Under the pieces are notes generated by a model. That model was not told the origin of the DNA. It saw nothing but the letters and a program-made list of their open reading frames with translations, and made no database searches. Below, piece by piece: positions 24,731-32,931 of a DNA stretch of 64,000 nt (position 1 is the first letter of the stretch; each line of letters opens with the position of its first letter). The stretch lies in assembly GCA_902799355.1 (NCBI GenBank), contig CADCAG010000027.1, forward strand, positions 1 through 64,000. The letters run 5' to 3'. A program made the position numbers and the translations under genes. The DNA is from an uncultured Bacteroidales bacterium. Lineage in GTDB: Bacteria; Bacteroidota; Bacteroidia; Bacteroidales; Bacteroidaceae.

Positions 24731-25165
24731 ATGGGACTATTCGACCTTTTCAAACGAGACCTCAGCAACGACCCTGATCTCACGCGTCTGCGCGACCTGA
24801 TTATTATCAGTGCCTCTGACAACAACTACTCCATGGACGAAAACACAGTCATCCTGGACATCTGCCGCCAGGAAGGCATCGACATTGACAAGCTACAGAA
24901 GCTGTTCAAGATGGACCCTGAGAAGATTAAGGACAACTACCCTACCAGTCTGGTAGAGAAGAGTAAATACCTGCGCAGTCTCATCGAGGTAATGGCCAGC
25001 GACAAGGTGTGCTATCCTCAGGAAATAGAGGCGCTGAAGAGCATTGCCCACAACATGGGATTCTCTGACGAGCAGACTGAGTGTGAAATCAAAGACTACT
25101 GTAAGAGTATCGGAAAGAAAGGTGAGGCGGTGTTAGCGTCTTACGAAGAAAACAAGAACAAGTAA
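24731..25165 (+). CDS. TerB-like small protein
   Basis: 144 residues, all-helical. The segment SLIEVMASDKVCYPQEIEAL then IAHNMGFSDEQTECEIKDY fits the TerB/DjlA N-terminal-like fold (two repeats with an acidic metal-binding DxxCxxxE pattern). Cytosolic; roles in this fold family range from tellurite-associated stress to unknown. Its stop codon (25163-25165) is immediately followed by the stop of the convergent lysozyme gene with no base between. Confidence 0.7.
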   Translation: MGLFDLFKRDLSNDPDLTRLRDLIIISASDNNYSMDENTVILDICRQEGIDIDKLQKLFKMDPEKIKDNYPTSLVEKSKYLRSLIEVMASDKVCYPQEIEALKSIAHNMGFSDEQTECEIKDYCKSIGKKGEAVLASYEENKNK

Positions 25166-25864
25166 TCAGTGGTGGAACCGTATCTCTCGCAGGCTATGGT
25201 TCCCCATAAACCGACTCTTATCCACATAGCCGCTAATACCGTCTATGTTACCCTTGCCCGTATATTGCCACATCGTAATCTCACGGTCGTCAGCAACGAC
25301 GGGCTCTTCTTCTGTATACATGGCAATCATGATCTTGTAGTCGTCAATCTTACCCTGCAAGTGCTTGTTATAGAAGTTACGGCCCGTATAGATGAGCGGC
25401 TTCTGCTGGTAGGCCTCCTCCACAAGGTCAAGGAAATAGAACAGGGAGTCGCAGAAGACGTCAGTCGACAGACCACCCGTACTCTCCACGTCAATCATCG
25501 GTATCAGGTCCTGCTCCTCAGGAATACACTGTGACTGGAAGTTACGCAACTGTCTCAGCTGGTCAGACTTAGGACGATAGAAATGGTAGCTGCCCACCTT
25601 CAGACCCTGCTGATGAGCCATCCAGATGTTACGCTCGAAGGTTGCATCGATGCGGTCACCACCCTCGGTAGCTTTCAGGTAGACATAAGCCATGTGGGTA
25701 TTGTCACCGATGGTCTCCCAGAAGACGTTGCCCTGATAGTGGCTCAGGTCAATGCCATGAATATGTGAACACGTGTCCTCACACTGGACATCATAGTCCT
25801 GTGCGTAGACGGTGGTTGACAGCAAAGATAAGAAAATGGTTATATAGCGTGCTAAATGCTTCAT
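25166..25864 (-). CDS. GH25 lysozyme (N-acetylmuramidase)
   Basis: 232 residues from the ATG at 25862-25864; 14 codons further upstream are open but the signal peptide begins here (MKHLARYITIFLSLLS, cleavage VYA-Q). GH25 motifs are intact: HGIDLSHYQG (Asp39), YLKATEG, VGSYHFYRP, and the catalytic pair in PMIDVEST (Asp125, Glu127); a late YTGRNFYN and MWQYTG complete the barrel. It cleaves the beta-1,4 bond of peptidoglycan after export. Probable roles are own-wall remodelling or attack on neighbours. Own promoter at 25884-25891. Confidence 0.93.
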   Translation of the reverse strand: MKHLARYITIFLSLLSTTVYAQDYDVQCEDTCSHIHGIDLSHYQGNVFWETIGDNTHMAYVYLKATEGGDRIDATFERNIWMAHQQGLKVGSYHFYRPKSDQLRQLRNFQSQCIPEEQDLIPMIDVESTGGLSTDVFCDSLFYFLDLVEEAYQQKPLIYTGRNFYNKHLQGKIDDYKIMIAMYTEEEPVVADDREITMWQYTGKGNIDGISGYVDKSRFMGNHSLREIRFHH

Positions 25865-25883
25865 TAATTTCAAAATTTGACTG

Positions 25884-25891
25884 CAAAGATA
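25884..25891 (-). promoter_or_regulatory. Promoter of the GH25 gene
   Basis: Minus-strand TATCTTTG, 20 bases before the ATG. The -33 region falls inside the heptamer array and does not match TTTG. Confidence 0.6.
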
Positions 25892-25897
25892 CAAATT

Positions 25898-25932
25898 ATT
25901 ATGCATTATGCACTATTAATTATGAATTATTT
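25898..25932. repeat. 7-bp tandem array between divergent promoters
   Basis: Five heptamers ATTATGC, ATTATGC, ACTATTA, ATTATGA, ATTATTT occupy exactly the space where both -33 elements should be. Confidence 0.7.
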
Positions 25933-25933
25933 G

Positions 25934-25941
25934 TATCTTTG
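25934..25941 (+). promoter_or_regulatory. Promoter of the clostripain-like gene
   Basis: TATCTTTG followed by CAAG, 20 bases before the ATG at 25961. Its upstream part lies in the heptamer array. Confidence 0.65.
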
Positions 25942-25960
25942 CAAGCAAAAAAGTAAGAAT

Positions 25961-27208
25961 ATGAAACATCTTTTGACGATTATAAGTGCTATTCTGTTGT
26001 TTACGGCCTGCTCCAAGGACGATGACGGCCCATTGACACCTCCAGAGCCTGAGGCAGCTCACCGTACCGTTATTGTATATATGGTTGGCGAGAATAATCT
26101 CGATCCCTATATGCGGAACGACATCAACGAGATGCGACAAGGCCGTATGCAGGTTGCCGCATCAGAGAACCTAGTGCTGTATGTCGACAAACTCAGCAAG
26201 ACCGAGATGCCGTTTATTGCCAAGGTTAACACAGATGGCAATCTAGACACGCTGTATCGCTACGAAAAGGATTTCTACTCGTCAAATCCCGACAGTATGA
26301 TTATCGTCATAAACCGCATCTACCAGATGTGTCCGGCTAAGGACTATGGTCTGGTGCTGTGGGGACACGCCACCGGATGGCTGATGGAGGACAGCGTTGC
26401 CACACATCGTGGTTACGGCATAGATACAGGCAACAACGATCTACCTACTTATTATGATGAACAAAGCCATGCTTACATGTACGCAGGCAAGTGGCTCAAC
26501 ATTCCGTCTATGCGAGAGGCCTTCAAGAAGCTTCCCTTCAAGTGGAAGTTCATTCTGGGCGACTGCTGTAACATGATGAATGTGGAGGATGGCTACGAGC
26601 TGCGCGAAGTGACAGACTACCTCATTGGCTCGCCTGCCGAGATTCCTGGTAACGGATCACCTTATAATACGGTGGTTCCAGCCATGTTCCAACAGAACGA
26701 GAATTTCTACGAGGCAGTTATCGATGCCTATGGCGACGCTTATCCCGGTTACGTCCCGCTATCCGTCATCAATACCTCATGGATGGAAGCGCTGGCAGAG
26801 GAAACACGTCCTTTGCTTTCTCGTCTTAACGAATATGTCAATAACGAGAGCAACCTGATGGCTAATCACGTCTATTATAACAACACTTTTGTGGATGGAA
26901 AACGCAAGCACATCATGTTCGATGTCCGTGAGGTGGTTCGTAAGGCTTTTGCCGACGAGCCAGCGAAATATGATAACTGGTATCAGGTCTTTAAGCGTGC
27001 AGTACCTTACAACCGTATAGCAGAAATGTGGTCAACAAATTCCCATATAGCCATCAACTTCTCAGACTTTACAGTTACCGAAGACTATTTCAGCGGGGTC
27101 AGCATGTTCTTCCCCATGGATCAGTACACCTACGAAGAGTGGAGCTGTAACGAGGCTGTCAAGAAGATGAGCTGGTACTATGCGGCAGGCTGGCCGTCAT
27201 TGGACTGA
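25961..27208 (+). CDS. Clostripain-family (C11) cysteine protease, surface lipoprotein
   Basis: 415 residues from the ATG at 25961; earlier in-frame ATGs lie before the promoter. Lipobox LFTAC (Cys17) followed by SKDDDGP, an acidic run that matches the surface-export signal of Bacteroidetes lipoproteins. C11 motifs: RTVIVYMVGENNLD, LVLWGHATGW (catalytic His136), and FILGDCCNMMN (catalytic Cys about 203). Such proteases cut after Arg or Lys; in gut species related enzymes activate toxins or process host proteins. The last 31 bases overlap the convergent gldE gene. Confidence 0.92.
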   Translation: MKHLLTIISAILLFTACSKDDDGPLTPPEPEAAHRTVIVYMVGENNLDPYMRNDINEMRQGRMQVAASENLVLYVDKLSKTEMPFIAKVNTDGNLDTLYRYEKDFYSSNPDSMIIVINRIYQMCPAKDYGLVLWGHATGWLMEDSVATHRGYGIDTGNNDLPTYYDEQSHAYMYAGKWLNIPSMREAFKKLPFKWKFILGDCCNMMNVEDGYELREVTDYLIGSPAEIPGNGSPYNTVVPAMFQQNENFYEAVIDAYGDAYPGYVPLSVINTSWMEALAEETRPLLSRLNEYVNNESNLMANHVYYNNTFVDGKRKHIMFDVREVVRKAFADEPAKYDNWYQVFKRAVPYNRIAEMWSTNSHIAINFSDFTVTEDYFSGVSMFFPMDQYTYEEWSCNEAVKKMSWYYAAGWPSLD

Positions 27209-28506
27209 TGCACCACTACCTTTACCTTTGAGATGCGACGCTCTTCCATTTCCTGAATTTCGAAAGTGAAGTTCAGGTACTCTATCTTTTCGTGTAGCTT
27301 GGGGAACTCGCCCTTGATTTCAAGCAGCAGACCAGCAAGTGTGTCTGCATCGCCCTCTATCTCCTCAAAGGTCTCGTCGTCCAGGTTCAGTATCTTGTAG
27401 AAGTCTGCCAACAACGTCTTACCCTCAAAGAGATAGGTATTCGAGTTGATGCGCTGGTAGCTCTTCTCGTCCTCGTCATATTCGTCGTTAATCTCACCAA
27501 CGATTTCCTCCAAGACATCCTCCAGGGTAACGATACCACTGGTGCCACCGAACTCGTCGACAACAATGGCAATATGCACCTTATTCTCCTGGAACTCACG
27601 CAGCAAATCGTCAATCTTCTTCGTCTCAGGGACAAAGTATGGTGGACGAATCAAGGATTGCCAACGGAAGGCAGGTCCTTTGCTAAGATGCGGCAGTAAA
27701 TCCTTGATATACAGAATGCCACGGATATTATCGCTATTGTCCTGATAGACAGGAATACGCGAGTAGTTGTTCTCAACGATGCACTGCAACACCTCCTGAT
27801 AGGTCGACTTGAAGTCCAGGTCTACCACATCCTGACGCGAGGTCATAATCTCCTTGGCAGTCTCATCGCCAAAGCGGACAATACCCTCCAGAATGCGCTG
27901 TTCGTCCTTGATATCCTCCTTGTCAGTCAACTCCAGTGCCTGTTCCAAGTCGTCGACACTCAGCACGTGATTCTCCTTTTGTACCACCTTATCAGCCAGT
28001 CGACCTGAGCTGACCACAATGCTGGCAAAAGGATAGAACAGCTTGCGACAGAACAGGATGCCATTCACCGCACCACGACAGAAACGTAGCGGCTGCTGAC
28101 CAGCATACACCTTAGGCATAATCTCGCCAAACAGCAACAGCAGGAATGTCAGCAATACGGTGATGCAGAGAAACTCCAGCCACCAAGCATGGAACTGGAC
28201 TGTCTGTTCAAAGAAGTAGCCAAAGAGCATGATGATGGACACATTCACCAGGTTGTTGGCAATGAGTATGGTAGCCAGTGTGCGCTCAGAGTCCTCACGC
28301 AACTGCTTGATATGCAGGTCATCCTCGTTTTTCTCCTCGTCGAGTTCATTCAGGTCAGAAGGTGACAGAGAGAAAAAGGCTATCTCAGAACCAGAGGCGA
28401 AGCCAGACACAAATAATAATGCACACGCCAGTAAACCAGCAATAATAGCGCCTGTCGATGGTGTCGACAGCGTCACTTGATTAAATATTTCTAGAAAATA
28501 ATCCAT
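27178..28506 (-). CDS. gldE: GldE, CNNM/HlyC-type membrane protein
   Basis: 442 residues. N-terminal DUF21/CNNM domain with four hydrophobic segments (~18-150, including GFASGSEIAFFSLSP), a CBS pair (~205-330; EIMTSRQDVVDLD, GTSGIVTLEDVLEEIVGEI) and a C-terminal CorC/HlyC domain ending in KVVVHQ. In Bacteroidetes GldE is linked to gliding and to the type IX secretion machinery's lipoproteins, although it is also kept by non-gliders; the fold suggests divalent-cation or envelope homeostasis. Follows ssb by 3 bases, the usual ssb-gldE order. Confidence 0.9.
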   Translation of the reverse strand: MDYFLEIFNQVTLSTPSTGAIIAGLLACALLFVSGFASGSEIAFFSLSPSDLNELDEEKNEDDLHIKQLREDSERTLATILIANNLVNVSIIMLFGYFFEQTVQFHAWWLEFLCITVLLTFLLLLFGEIMPKVYAGQQPLRFCRGAVNGILFCRKLFYPFASIVVSSGRLADKVVQKENHVLSVDDLEQALELTDKEDIKDEQRILEGIVRFGDETAKEIMTSRQDVVDLDFKSTYQEVLQCIVENNYSRIPVYQDNSDNIRGILYIKDLLPHLSKGPAFRWQSLIRPPYFVPETKKIDDLLREFQENKVHIAIVVDEFGGTSGIVTLEDVLEEIVGEINDEYDEDEKSYQRINSNTYLFEGKTLLADFYKILNLDDETFEEIEGDADTLAGLLLEIKGEFPKLHEKIEYLNFTFEIQEMEERRISKVKVVVHQSNDGQPAA

Positions 28507-28509
28507 GAA

Positions 28510-28881
28510 TTACACATTGGAAGAACCAGCAGGTTCTTGTAATGGAGATGTCTGCTTCGGGGTCAGCAGTTCCATATTGTCAGCCCATATCTCGGTGGCA
28601 TTATGGCGCTGTCCCTGCTTGTCATCCCACGTAGTATAGCGGATGCGTCCCTCTACATACAGTTTGTCGCCCTTGTGGACATACTTCTCTACTATCTCGG
28701 CCAGTTTACGCCATAGCAGCACGGTATGCCAGTCAGTACGGTCGGGCACCTGTGTACCGTTAGGCAACGTATAGCCACGTTCCGTAGTAGCCAGACGCAC
28801 ACGGGCAACAGCCACGCCCTGGTCGACGTAACGCACCTCAGGATCAACTCCCACATTACCTATCAGCATCACTTTATTCAT
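28510..28881 (-). CDS. ssb: Single-stranded DNA-binding protein
   Basis: 123 residues. OB-fold motifs MNKVMLIGNVGVDPEVRYV, RTDWHTVLLWRKLAEIVEKY, GDKLYVEGRIRYTTWDDKQG. The C-terminal tail is short and lacks the usual acidic DDDIPF-like tip (ends EPAGSSNV), so partner recruitment may differ or another main SSB may exist elsewhere. Coupled to gldE. Confidence 0.93.
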   Translation of the reverse strand: MNKVMLIGNVGVDPEVRYVDQGVAVARVRLATTERGYTLPNGTQVPDRTDWHTVLLWRKLAEIVEKYVHKGDKLYVEGRIRYTTWDDKQGQRHNATEIWADNMELLTPKQTSPLQEPAGSSNV

Positions 28882-28903
28882 AGCAGCCCACTTTCAACTG
28901 TTC

Positions 28904-29443
28904 TTACTCTTTACATCTTCCCAAATACTCGAACTTGAAGTTCTTGCCCTTGGCAGAAGGGAACTGACTGCGACGATCAACACGCTCAGCCAGATGTGCC
29001 ACGATACGATTGTAGCAATCCATGCCTGAAGCAGCCTTCACACGAGCCACAAAAGTGGTATCGCGATACTGGAACTTACTGGTGCCGGGCACCTGCTGCA
29101 CACGCTTGAAGAGGATGGAACCTTCATACCAGCCAAAACGTGGCTCGTTAAGTGTCATCAGTACGGGAGCAGTCTTGCCACCTTGTGCTTCAGCAGGACG
29201 CACAGCCTTCTTCTCTTTGAAGTCCTGCATGGTCGATGCCTCAGTCTTGATAATAATAAAATAGACGCGAGGGCGAATCTTATAACGCTTGGGATAGTAG
29301 ACGTCGCTGGCTACATAGTCGCGGATGTCTTTCTCCAAAACAGGATTCATAGCAATATCGTCGATAGCAGATAAAAAGTCGATGGCTTCATCAGCACTCT
29401 TTACCAGCACTTCACTGTCAAAATAACGAAGGTATAAATTCAT
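28904..29443 (-). CDS. Conserved hypothetical protein upstream of ssb
   Basis: 179 residues from the ATG at 29441-29443; the open frame reaches back into the tRNA gene, which is not coding. No signal peptide. N-terminal half is acidic and helical (SADEAIDFLSAIDDIAMNP), followed by strands with YYPKRYKIRPRVYFIII and a basic C-terminus (SAKGKNFKFEYLGRCKE). I do not recognise the family. Position 22 bases before ssb and the basic surface suggest a nucleic-acid-related role, which is a guess. Confidence 0.7.
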   Translation of the reverse strand: MNLYLRYFDSEVLVKSADEAIDFLSAIDDIAMNPVLEKDIRDYVASDVYYPKRYKIRPRVYFIIIKTEASTMQDFKEKKAVRPAEAQGGKTAPVLMTLNEPRFGWYEGSILFKRVQQVPGTSKFQYRDTTFVARVKAASGMDCYNRIVAHLAERVDRRSQFPSAKGKNFKFEYLGRCKE

Positions 29444-29482
29444 TGAATGTGTTTGTTTTTCAAAATAAAAAATCAAAGAAGA

Positions 29483-29554
29483 GCGGAAAACGGGACTCGG
29501 ACCCGCGACCCCAACCTTGGCAAGGTTGTGCTCTACCAACTGAGCTATTTCCGC
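29483..29554 (-). tRNA. tRNA-Gly (GCC)
   Basis: 72 bases, cloverleaf with 7-bp acceptor GCGGAAA/TTTCCGC, anticodon stem CAACC/GGTTG around TTGCCAA. CCA is not encoded. Identical in sequence to the copy at 29897. Confidence 0.95.
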
Positions 29555-29583
29555 AAAATATTCCTTGCCAAGTAAAATGATTA

Positions 29584-29629
29584 ATTCTTTGCAAGGTTGC
29601 TATTTACCAACTGAGATATTTTCAACAAA
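29584..29629 (-). pseudogene. Decayed tRNA-Gly fragment
   Basis: CTTTGCAAGGTTG, then TTACCAACTGAGATATTTTC, matches the 5' half of tRNA-Gly (acceptor, D arm and anticodon arm) with several substitutions and a small deletion that break the acceptor and anticodon stems. Confidence 0.65.
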
Positions 29630-29640
29630 TTGAAAACTGA

Positions 29641-29727
29641 TGGTGAAGAGGAGGAGACTCGAACTCCCACGTCGCAATTGACACTACCCCCTCAAAGTAG
29701 CGCGTCTACCAATTCCGCCACCTCTCC
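29641..29727 (-). tRNA. tRNA-Leu (GAG)
   Basis: Long variable arm class II tRNA. Acceptor GGAGAGG/CCTCTTC, anticodon loop TTGAGGG. Discriminator A and an encoded CCA at 29641-29643. Confidence 0.93.
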
Positions 29728-29763
29728 ATCAAGTTCGTTGGATAACGTGTGAAGAAAAAAGAG

Positions 29764-29845
29764 TGCCCAGAACAGGACTCGAACCTGCACGCCTCGCGGC
29801 ACACGCACCTGAAACGTGCGCGTCTACCAATTCCGCCACCTGGGC
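29764..29845 (-). tRNA. tRNA-Leu (CAG)
   Basis: Class II tRNA with acceptor GCCCAGG/TCTGGGC, anticodon stem CACGT/GCGTG around TTCAGGT. Discriminator A; no encoded CCA. Confidence 0.93.
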
Positions 29846-29896
29846 ATTATTCATTACAAGCCTTCTCGTAATGCTCTTTTTTGTTCAACATGTTGA

Positions 29897-29968
29897 GCGG
29901 AAAACGGGACTCGGACCCGCGACCCCAACCTTGGCAAGGTTGTGCTCTACCAACTGAGCTATTTCCGC
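29897..29968 (-). tRNA. tRNA-Gly (GCC), second copy
   Basis: Identical to the copy at 29483. First gene of the tRNA operon in transcription order. Confidence 0.95.
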
Positions 29969-29982
29969 TGAGCTATTTCCGC
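29955..29982. repeat. 14-bp tandem duplication of the tRNA-Gly 5' end
   Basis: TGAGCTATTTCCGC at 29955-29968 (the first 14 bases of the tRNA on the other strand) is repeated exactly at 29969-29982, directly upstream of the mature 5' end. Confidence 0.9.
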
Positions 29983-30025
29983 CTTTTCTTCCTTGTTTGG
30001 AAGGCATCTCTCTCGATTGCGGATG

Positions 30026-30056
30026 CAAAGGTACAACAATTTTCTGAACTACCAAA
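30026..30056 (-). promoter_or_regulatory. Promoter of the tRNA cluster
   Basis: Minus strand TTTG (30053-30056), 19-base spacer, TACCTTTG (30026-30033). Full consensus; transcript would start about 40 bases before the first tRNA. Confidence 0.8.
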
Positions 30057-30119
30057 ACATTTTGCGGATTTTTTCAAAAAAAACATTGTTTTCTACCCAC
30101 AAAACGACCTCAGAGAGGG

Positions 30120-31319
30120 CTACACCTTATTATATATAAGCTCACTGAGCACTTTTTGGTGATGTCCAGGCATGATAACATGGTGGTTGCCGATGGGGTC
30201 ATTCAGGAAATAGGCAGCCTGTTTTTTATCGTCCAACTGGATGACTTGCTGGGTGCGACAGAGGTCAGCCTTTGCCTCGTTGCGAATCAGTTCTCCCTCA
30301 GCGATGAAACAACGCGACAGGTCGCCAGCGACCTTAAAGACGGTGACAGGGCCTTCCTTCATATATCCTCTGATGCCCACACCGATGCCCGACTCATAAT
30401 GGGTATCCAGCTCATAGCGCTCCACCATATTCAGCGGAATGGTGCAATGGGCAAACAGCAGTTCGCCACTCTCCGAGTCTATTCTCGACGGATTACACTG
30501 AAATCCGGAAACGCCTGTAACAGCTTTGGAGATCGCCATCGTCAGCAGAGTCGGTATGTCGCCCTCGCATCCCGCAACGACTCCTTCCGCATTGAGTTTG
30601 GCCAGTGCCATACACCCCGTATTCTTGACTGTCGTCAGCAGGTCGAAACAGCGCAATGTCAGTCCCTGCAGCTGGTGACGCTCCACCAGGAAACTCAAGG
30701 CATCATAGATCTGTAGTGCGCCAGGCAGCGCGCGCTGTATCTCTTCGCGGTCACTCTTCTCATGAGGAGTAGACAGCGGTATCTGACGAATCGTATCCAG
30801 CAGCGTGGTCATCGGTATATCGACAATATTAATGCCCAGACGGTCGGCAACGACCTGACGATTCACTGTACTGGCAATCAACCAGTCCGACGGCTCTCCC
30901 ACAACGCCAAGCTTCAGGCCTTTCAGTTTCTGGAGGGCCTCGCCAACCTTGGCCAACGAGGTTACACGCTGCTGCACATAGACCTCACTACCATGAATCA
31001 CCTCACCACCGATTTGCTGTTGGCGCAGGAACGACAGTATCTCCAGCGAGGCAGCCAGCGAATTGCTCTTGCCTGATGTCAGCAAGTAGAACGGACGGCT
31101 CGACAGCTTCTGCAACTGTGGCAGCAGGCGTTTGAAGATGCCCTCTGTGCCACCAGTACGGACATAGATAAGGTCTAGCGCATGACTGCCATAACTGCTG
31201 TAGTCGCTACCTTTCAGTTCGTAGTCAATGCCCAATGTACTCAGGAATTCCTTCGTTACAGCATTTACGGCCTGCTCGTCGTGGAGCTCTGATGTTAGTG
31301 TGTAAATCGCGATATTCAT
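30120..31319 (-). CDS. L-fucose/L-arabinose isomerase-like protein
   Basis: 399 residues. The layout follows the FucI/AraA superfamily: an N-terminal Rossmann-like part (DLIYVRTGGTEGIFK), a middle VGEPSDWLIAS, CFDLLTTVKNTGCMALAKLN, GCEGDIPTLLTMAISKAVTG, and a C-terminal beta barrel with VFKVAGDLSRCFIAEGEL and ending NHHVIMPGHHQ, where His residues would bind metal. It is shorter than FucI. Probably a sugar isomerase or relative; substrate unknown. Divergent from the aminopeptidase gene. Confidence 0.78.
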   Translation of the reverse strand: MNIAIYTLTSELHDEQAVNAVTKEFLSTLGIDYELKGSDYSSYGSHALDLIYVRTGGTEGIFKRLLPQLQKLSSRPFYLLTSGKSNSLAASLEILSFLRQQQIGGEVIHGSEVYVQQRVTSLAKVGEALQKLKGLKLGVVGEPSDWLIASTVNRQVVADRLGINIVDIPMTTLLDTIRQIPLSTPHEKSDREEIQRALPGALQIYDALSFLVERHQLQGLTLRCFDLLTTVKNTGCMALAKLNAEGVVAGCEGDIPTLLTMAISKAVTGVSGFQCNPSRIDSESGELLFAHCTIPLNMVERYELDTHYESGIGVGIRGYMKEGPVTVFKVAGDLSRCFIAEGELIRNEAKADLCRTQQVIQLDDKKQAAYFLNDPIGNHHVIMPGHHQKVLSELIYNKV

Positions 31320-31351
31320 AGTTTTATAGACTTTTTTCTGTATTTCGCCTA

Positions 31352-31359
31352 CAAAATTA
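31352..31359 (-). promoter_or_regulatory. Promoter of the isomerase-like gene
   Basis: Minus-strand TAATTTTG about 33 bases before the ATG. No clear -33. Confidence 0.55.
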
Positions 31360-31402
31360 GTTAAAAATACGCAGATTCCGCATATTCCGACCTATTTTTT
31401 AT

Positions 31403-31410
31403 TACCTTTG
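31403..31410 (+). promoter_or_regulatory. Promoter of the aminopeptidase P gene
   Basis: TACCTTTG followed by CATGG, 28 bases before the ATG at 31439. ATTCCG occurs twice just upstream in place of a TTTG -33. Confidence 0.6.
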
Positions 31411-31438
31411 CATGGAAATTTTATAATTATCGCATTTT

Positions 31439-32818
31439 ATGTTTGATAAAAACACCTATATTCGGCGACGTGCCGAACTGAAGAAGCTGGTTGGGGAGGG
31501 CGTCATTGTACTCTTCGGCAACAACGAGTCGCCCTGCAACTATCCAGCCAACAGCTATGCTCCCATGCGTCAGGACTCCTCGTTCCTGTACTATTTCGGA
31601 CAGCACCGCGACGGGCTGGTAGGCGTTATCGATATAGACAAGGATGAGGAATGGCTCTTTGGCGACGACATCGATGTTGAGGACATCGTCTGGATGGGCT
31701 TCACACCCAGCGTCAGCGACCTGGCCGCAGAGGTAGGCATCACGAAGACGGCCCCGATGTCGGCTCTTACATCAGCCATCAGCCATCAGCCATCGAGCGT
31801 CCACTTCCTGCCGCCCTACCGCTACGACACGAAGATACAGATCATGGACCTGCTGGGCATCCATCCTTCCAAGCAGAAGGAGGCCGCCTCGCTGAAGCTT
31901 ATCAAGGCTGTCGTCAAGATGCGCGCCACGAAGGAGCCGCAGGAGATAGCAGCCATTGACCGTGCCTGCAACATTGGCTACGAGATGCACACCACCGCCC
32001 AGCGACTCATCAAGCCTGGTGTGACGGAGCGCTTCATCGGTGGACAGGTAGACGGCATTGCCCGCTCGTTGGCTCAGGGTACCAGCTTTGCTACCATCTT
32101 CTCACAGCATGGTGAGATTATGCATGGCAACCCCTCTGACGCACAGCTGGAGGCAGGTCGCCTGGCACTCTGCGACGCCGGTTGCGAGCTCGACGACTAC
32201 TGCTCTGACCACACACGCACCATGCCTGTCAATGGTAAGTTCACACAGCGCCAGCAGGAGATCTACTCCATTGTAGAGGCCTGCCACGACTATGTGCTGG
32301 AGGTTGCCAAACCTGGCGTCAAGTATATGGATGTCCACTTTGCCGTTTGTCGCATGATGACTGAGCGTCTGAAGGAACTCGGCCTGATGAAGGGCGACAC
32401 GGACGATGCCCTGCGTGCTGGTGCGCATGCCATGTTCCTGCCTCACGGACTGGGTCACATGATGGGTATGGACGTGCACGACATGGAAGGACTGGGACAA
32501 ATCTATGTTGGCTTCGACGACGAGACGCGCCCCAATCTGGAACAGTTTGGCACCAACTGCCTGCGCATGGGTCGCCGCTTGGAAGAAGGCTTTGTGGTGA
32601 CTGACGAGCCAGGCATCTACTTCATCCCTGCCCTCATCGACGAGTGGCGTGCCAGCGGCCATTGCAAGGATTTCCTCAACTTCGACAAGTTGGAGACCTA
32701 CAAGGACTTTGGTGGCATCCGCATCGAGGACGACGTACTGATTACCAAGGACGGCTGCCGCTTCCTGGGAGACAAGCGCATCCCTTACCACGTCAAGGAC
32801 ATAAGTCCCCTAAGTTAG
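31439..32818 (+). CDS. Aminopeptidase P family Xaa-Pro peptidase (M24B)
   Basis: 459 residues. N-terminal AMP_N domain (~1-140) and pita-bread M24 domain with the five metal ligands visible: Asp246 (LCDAGCE), Asp257 (SDHTRT), His340 (HGLGHMMG), Glu390 (TDEPGIYF) and Glu430 (GIRIEDD). It removes N-terminal residues that precede proline; cytosolic. Two oddities: residues ~111-118 are encoded by a 7-bp tandem repeat, and the last five codons with the stop (ISPLS) lie inside an inverted-repeat element, so the native C-terminus was probably altered by its insertion. Confidence 0.94.
   Translation: MFDKNTYIRRRAELKKLVGEGVIVLFGNNESPCNYPANSYAPMRQDSSFLYYFGQHRDGLVGVIDIDKDEEWLFGDDIDVEDIVWMGFTPSVSDLAAEVGITKTAPMSALTSAISHQPSSVHFLPPYRYDTKIQIMDLLGIHPSKQKEAASLKLIKAVVKMRATKEPQEIAAIDRACNIGYEMHTTAQRLIKPGVTERFIGGQVDGIARSLAQGTSFATIFSQHGEIMHGNPSDAQLEAGRLALCDAGCELDDYCSDHTRTMPVNGKFTQRQQEIYSIVEACHDYVLEVAKPGVKYMDVHFAVCRMMTERLKELGLMKGDTDDALRAGAHAMFLPHGLGHMMGMDVHDMEGLGQIYVGFDDETRPNLEQFGTNCLRMGRRLEEGFVVTDEPGIYFIPALIDEWRASGHCKDFLNFDKLETYKDFGGIRIEDDVLITKDGCRFLGDKRIPYHVKDISPLS
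31770..31794. repeat. 7-bp tandem repeat within the aminopeptidase gene
   Basis: CATCAGC three times (31770-31790) plus CATC. Because 7 is not a multiple of 3, loss or gain of a unit shifts the frame near codon 113. Confidence 0.85.
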
Positions 32819-32924
32819 GGGACGACAGGGGTCTGAACCAGAGATAGAACTAATATTATTAATAATTTTAACGGGGCGATGAACGCTTGTTCAGACCCCC
32901 ACCCCCCTAACTCAGGGGACTTAT
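32801..32924. repeat. Long inverted-repeat element between two peptidase genes
   Basis: The outer 19 bases (32801-32819) are inverted at 32906-32924 with one mismatch, and AGGGGTCTGAAC (32827-32838) is inverted at 32889-32900 with one mismatch. Each arm also holds a small hairpin of CCCCTAA/TTAGGGG type. The AT-rich centre contains ATTATTAATAATTTTAA. It covers the end of the aminopeptidase gene and stops 7 bases before the next ATG. A related element precedes rpsA. Confidence 0.85.
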
Positions 32925-32931
32925 AAGCAAC

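Noticed and set aside
29444-29539. Longer N-terminus for the protein upstream of ssb
   Set aside because: The extension is read from the tRNA-Gly gene.
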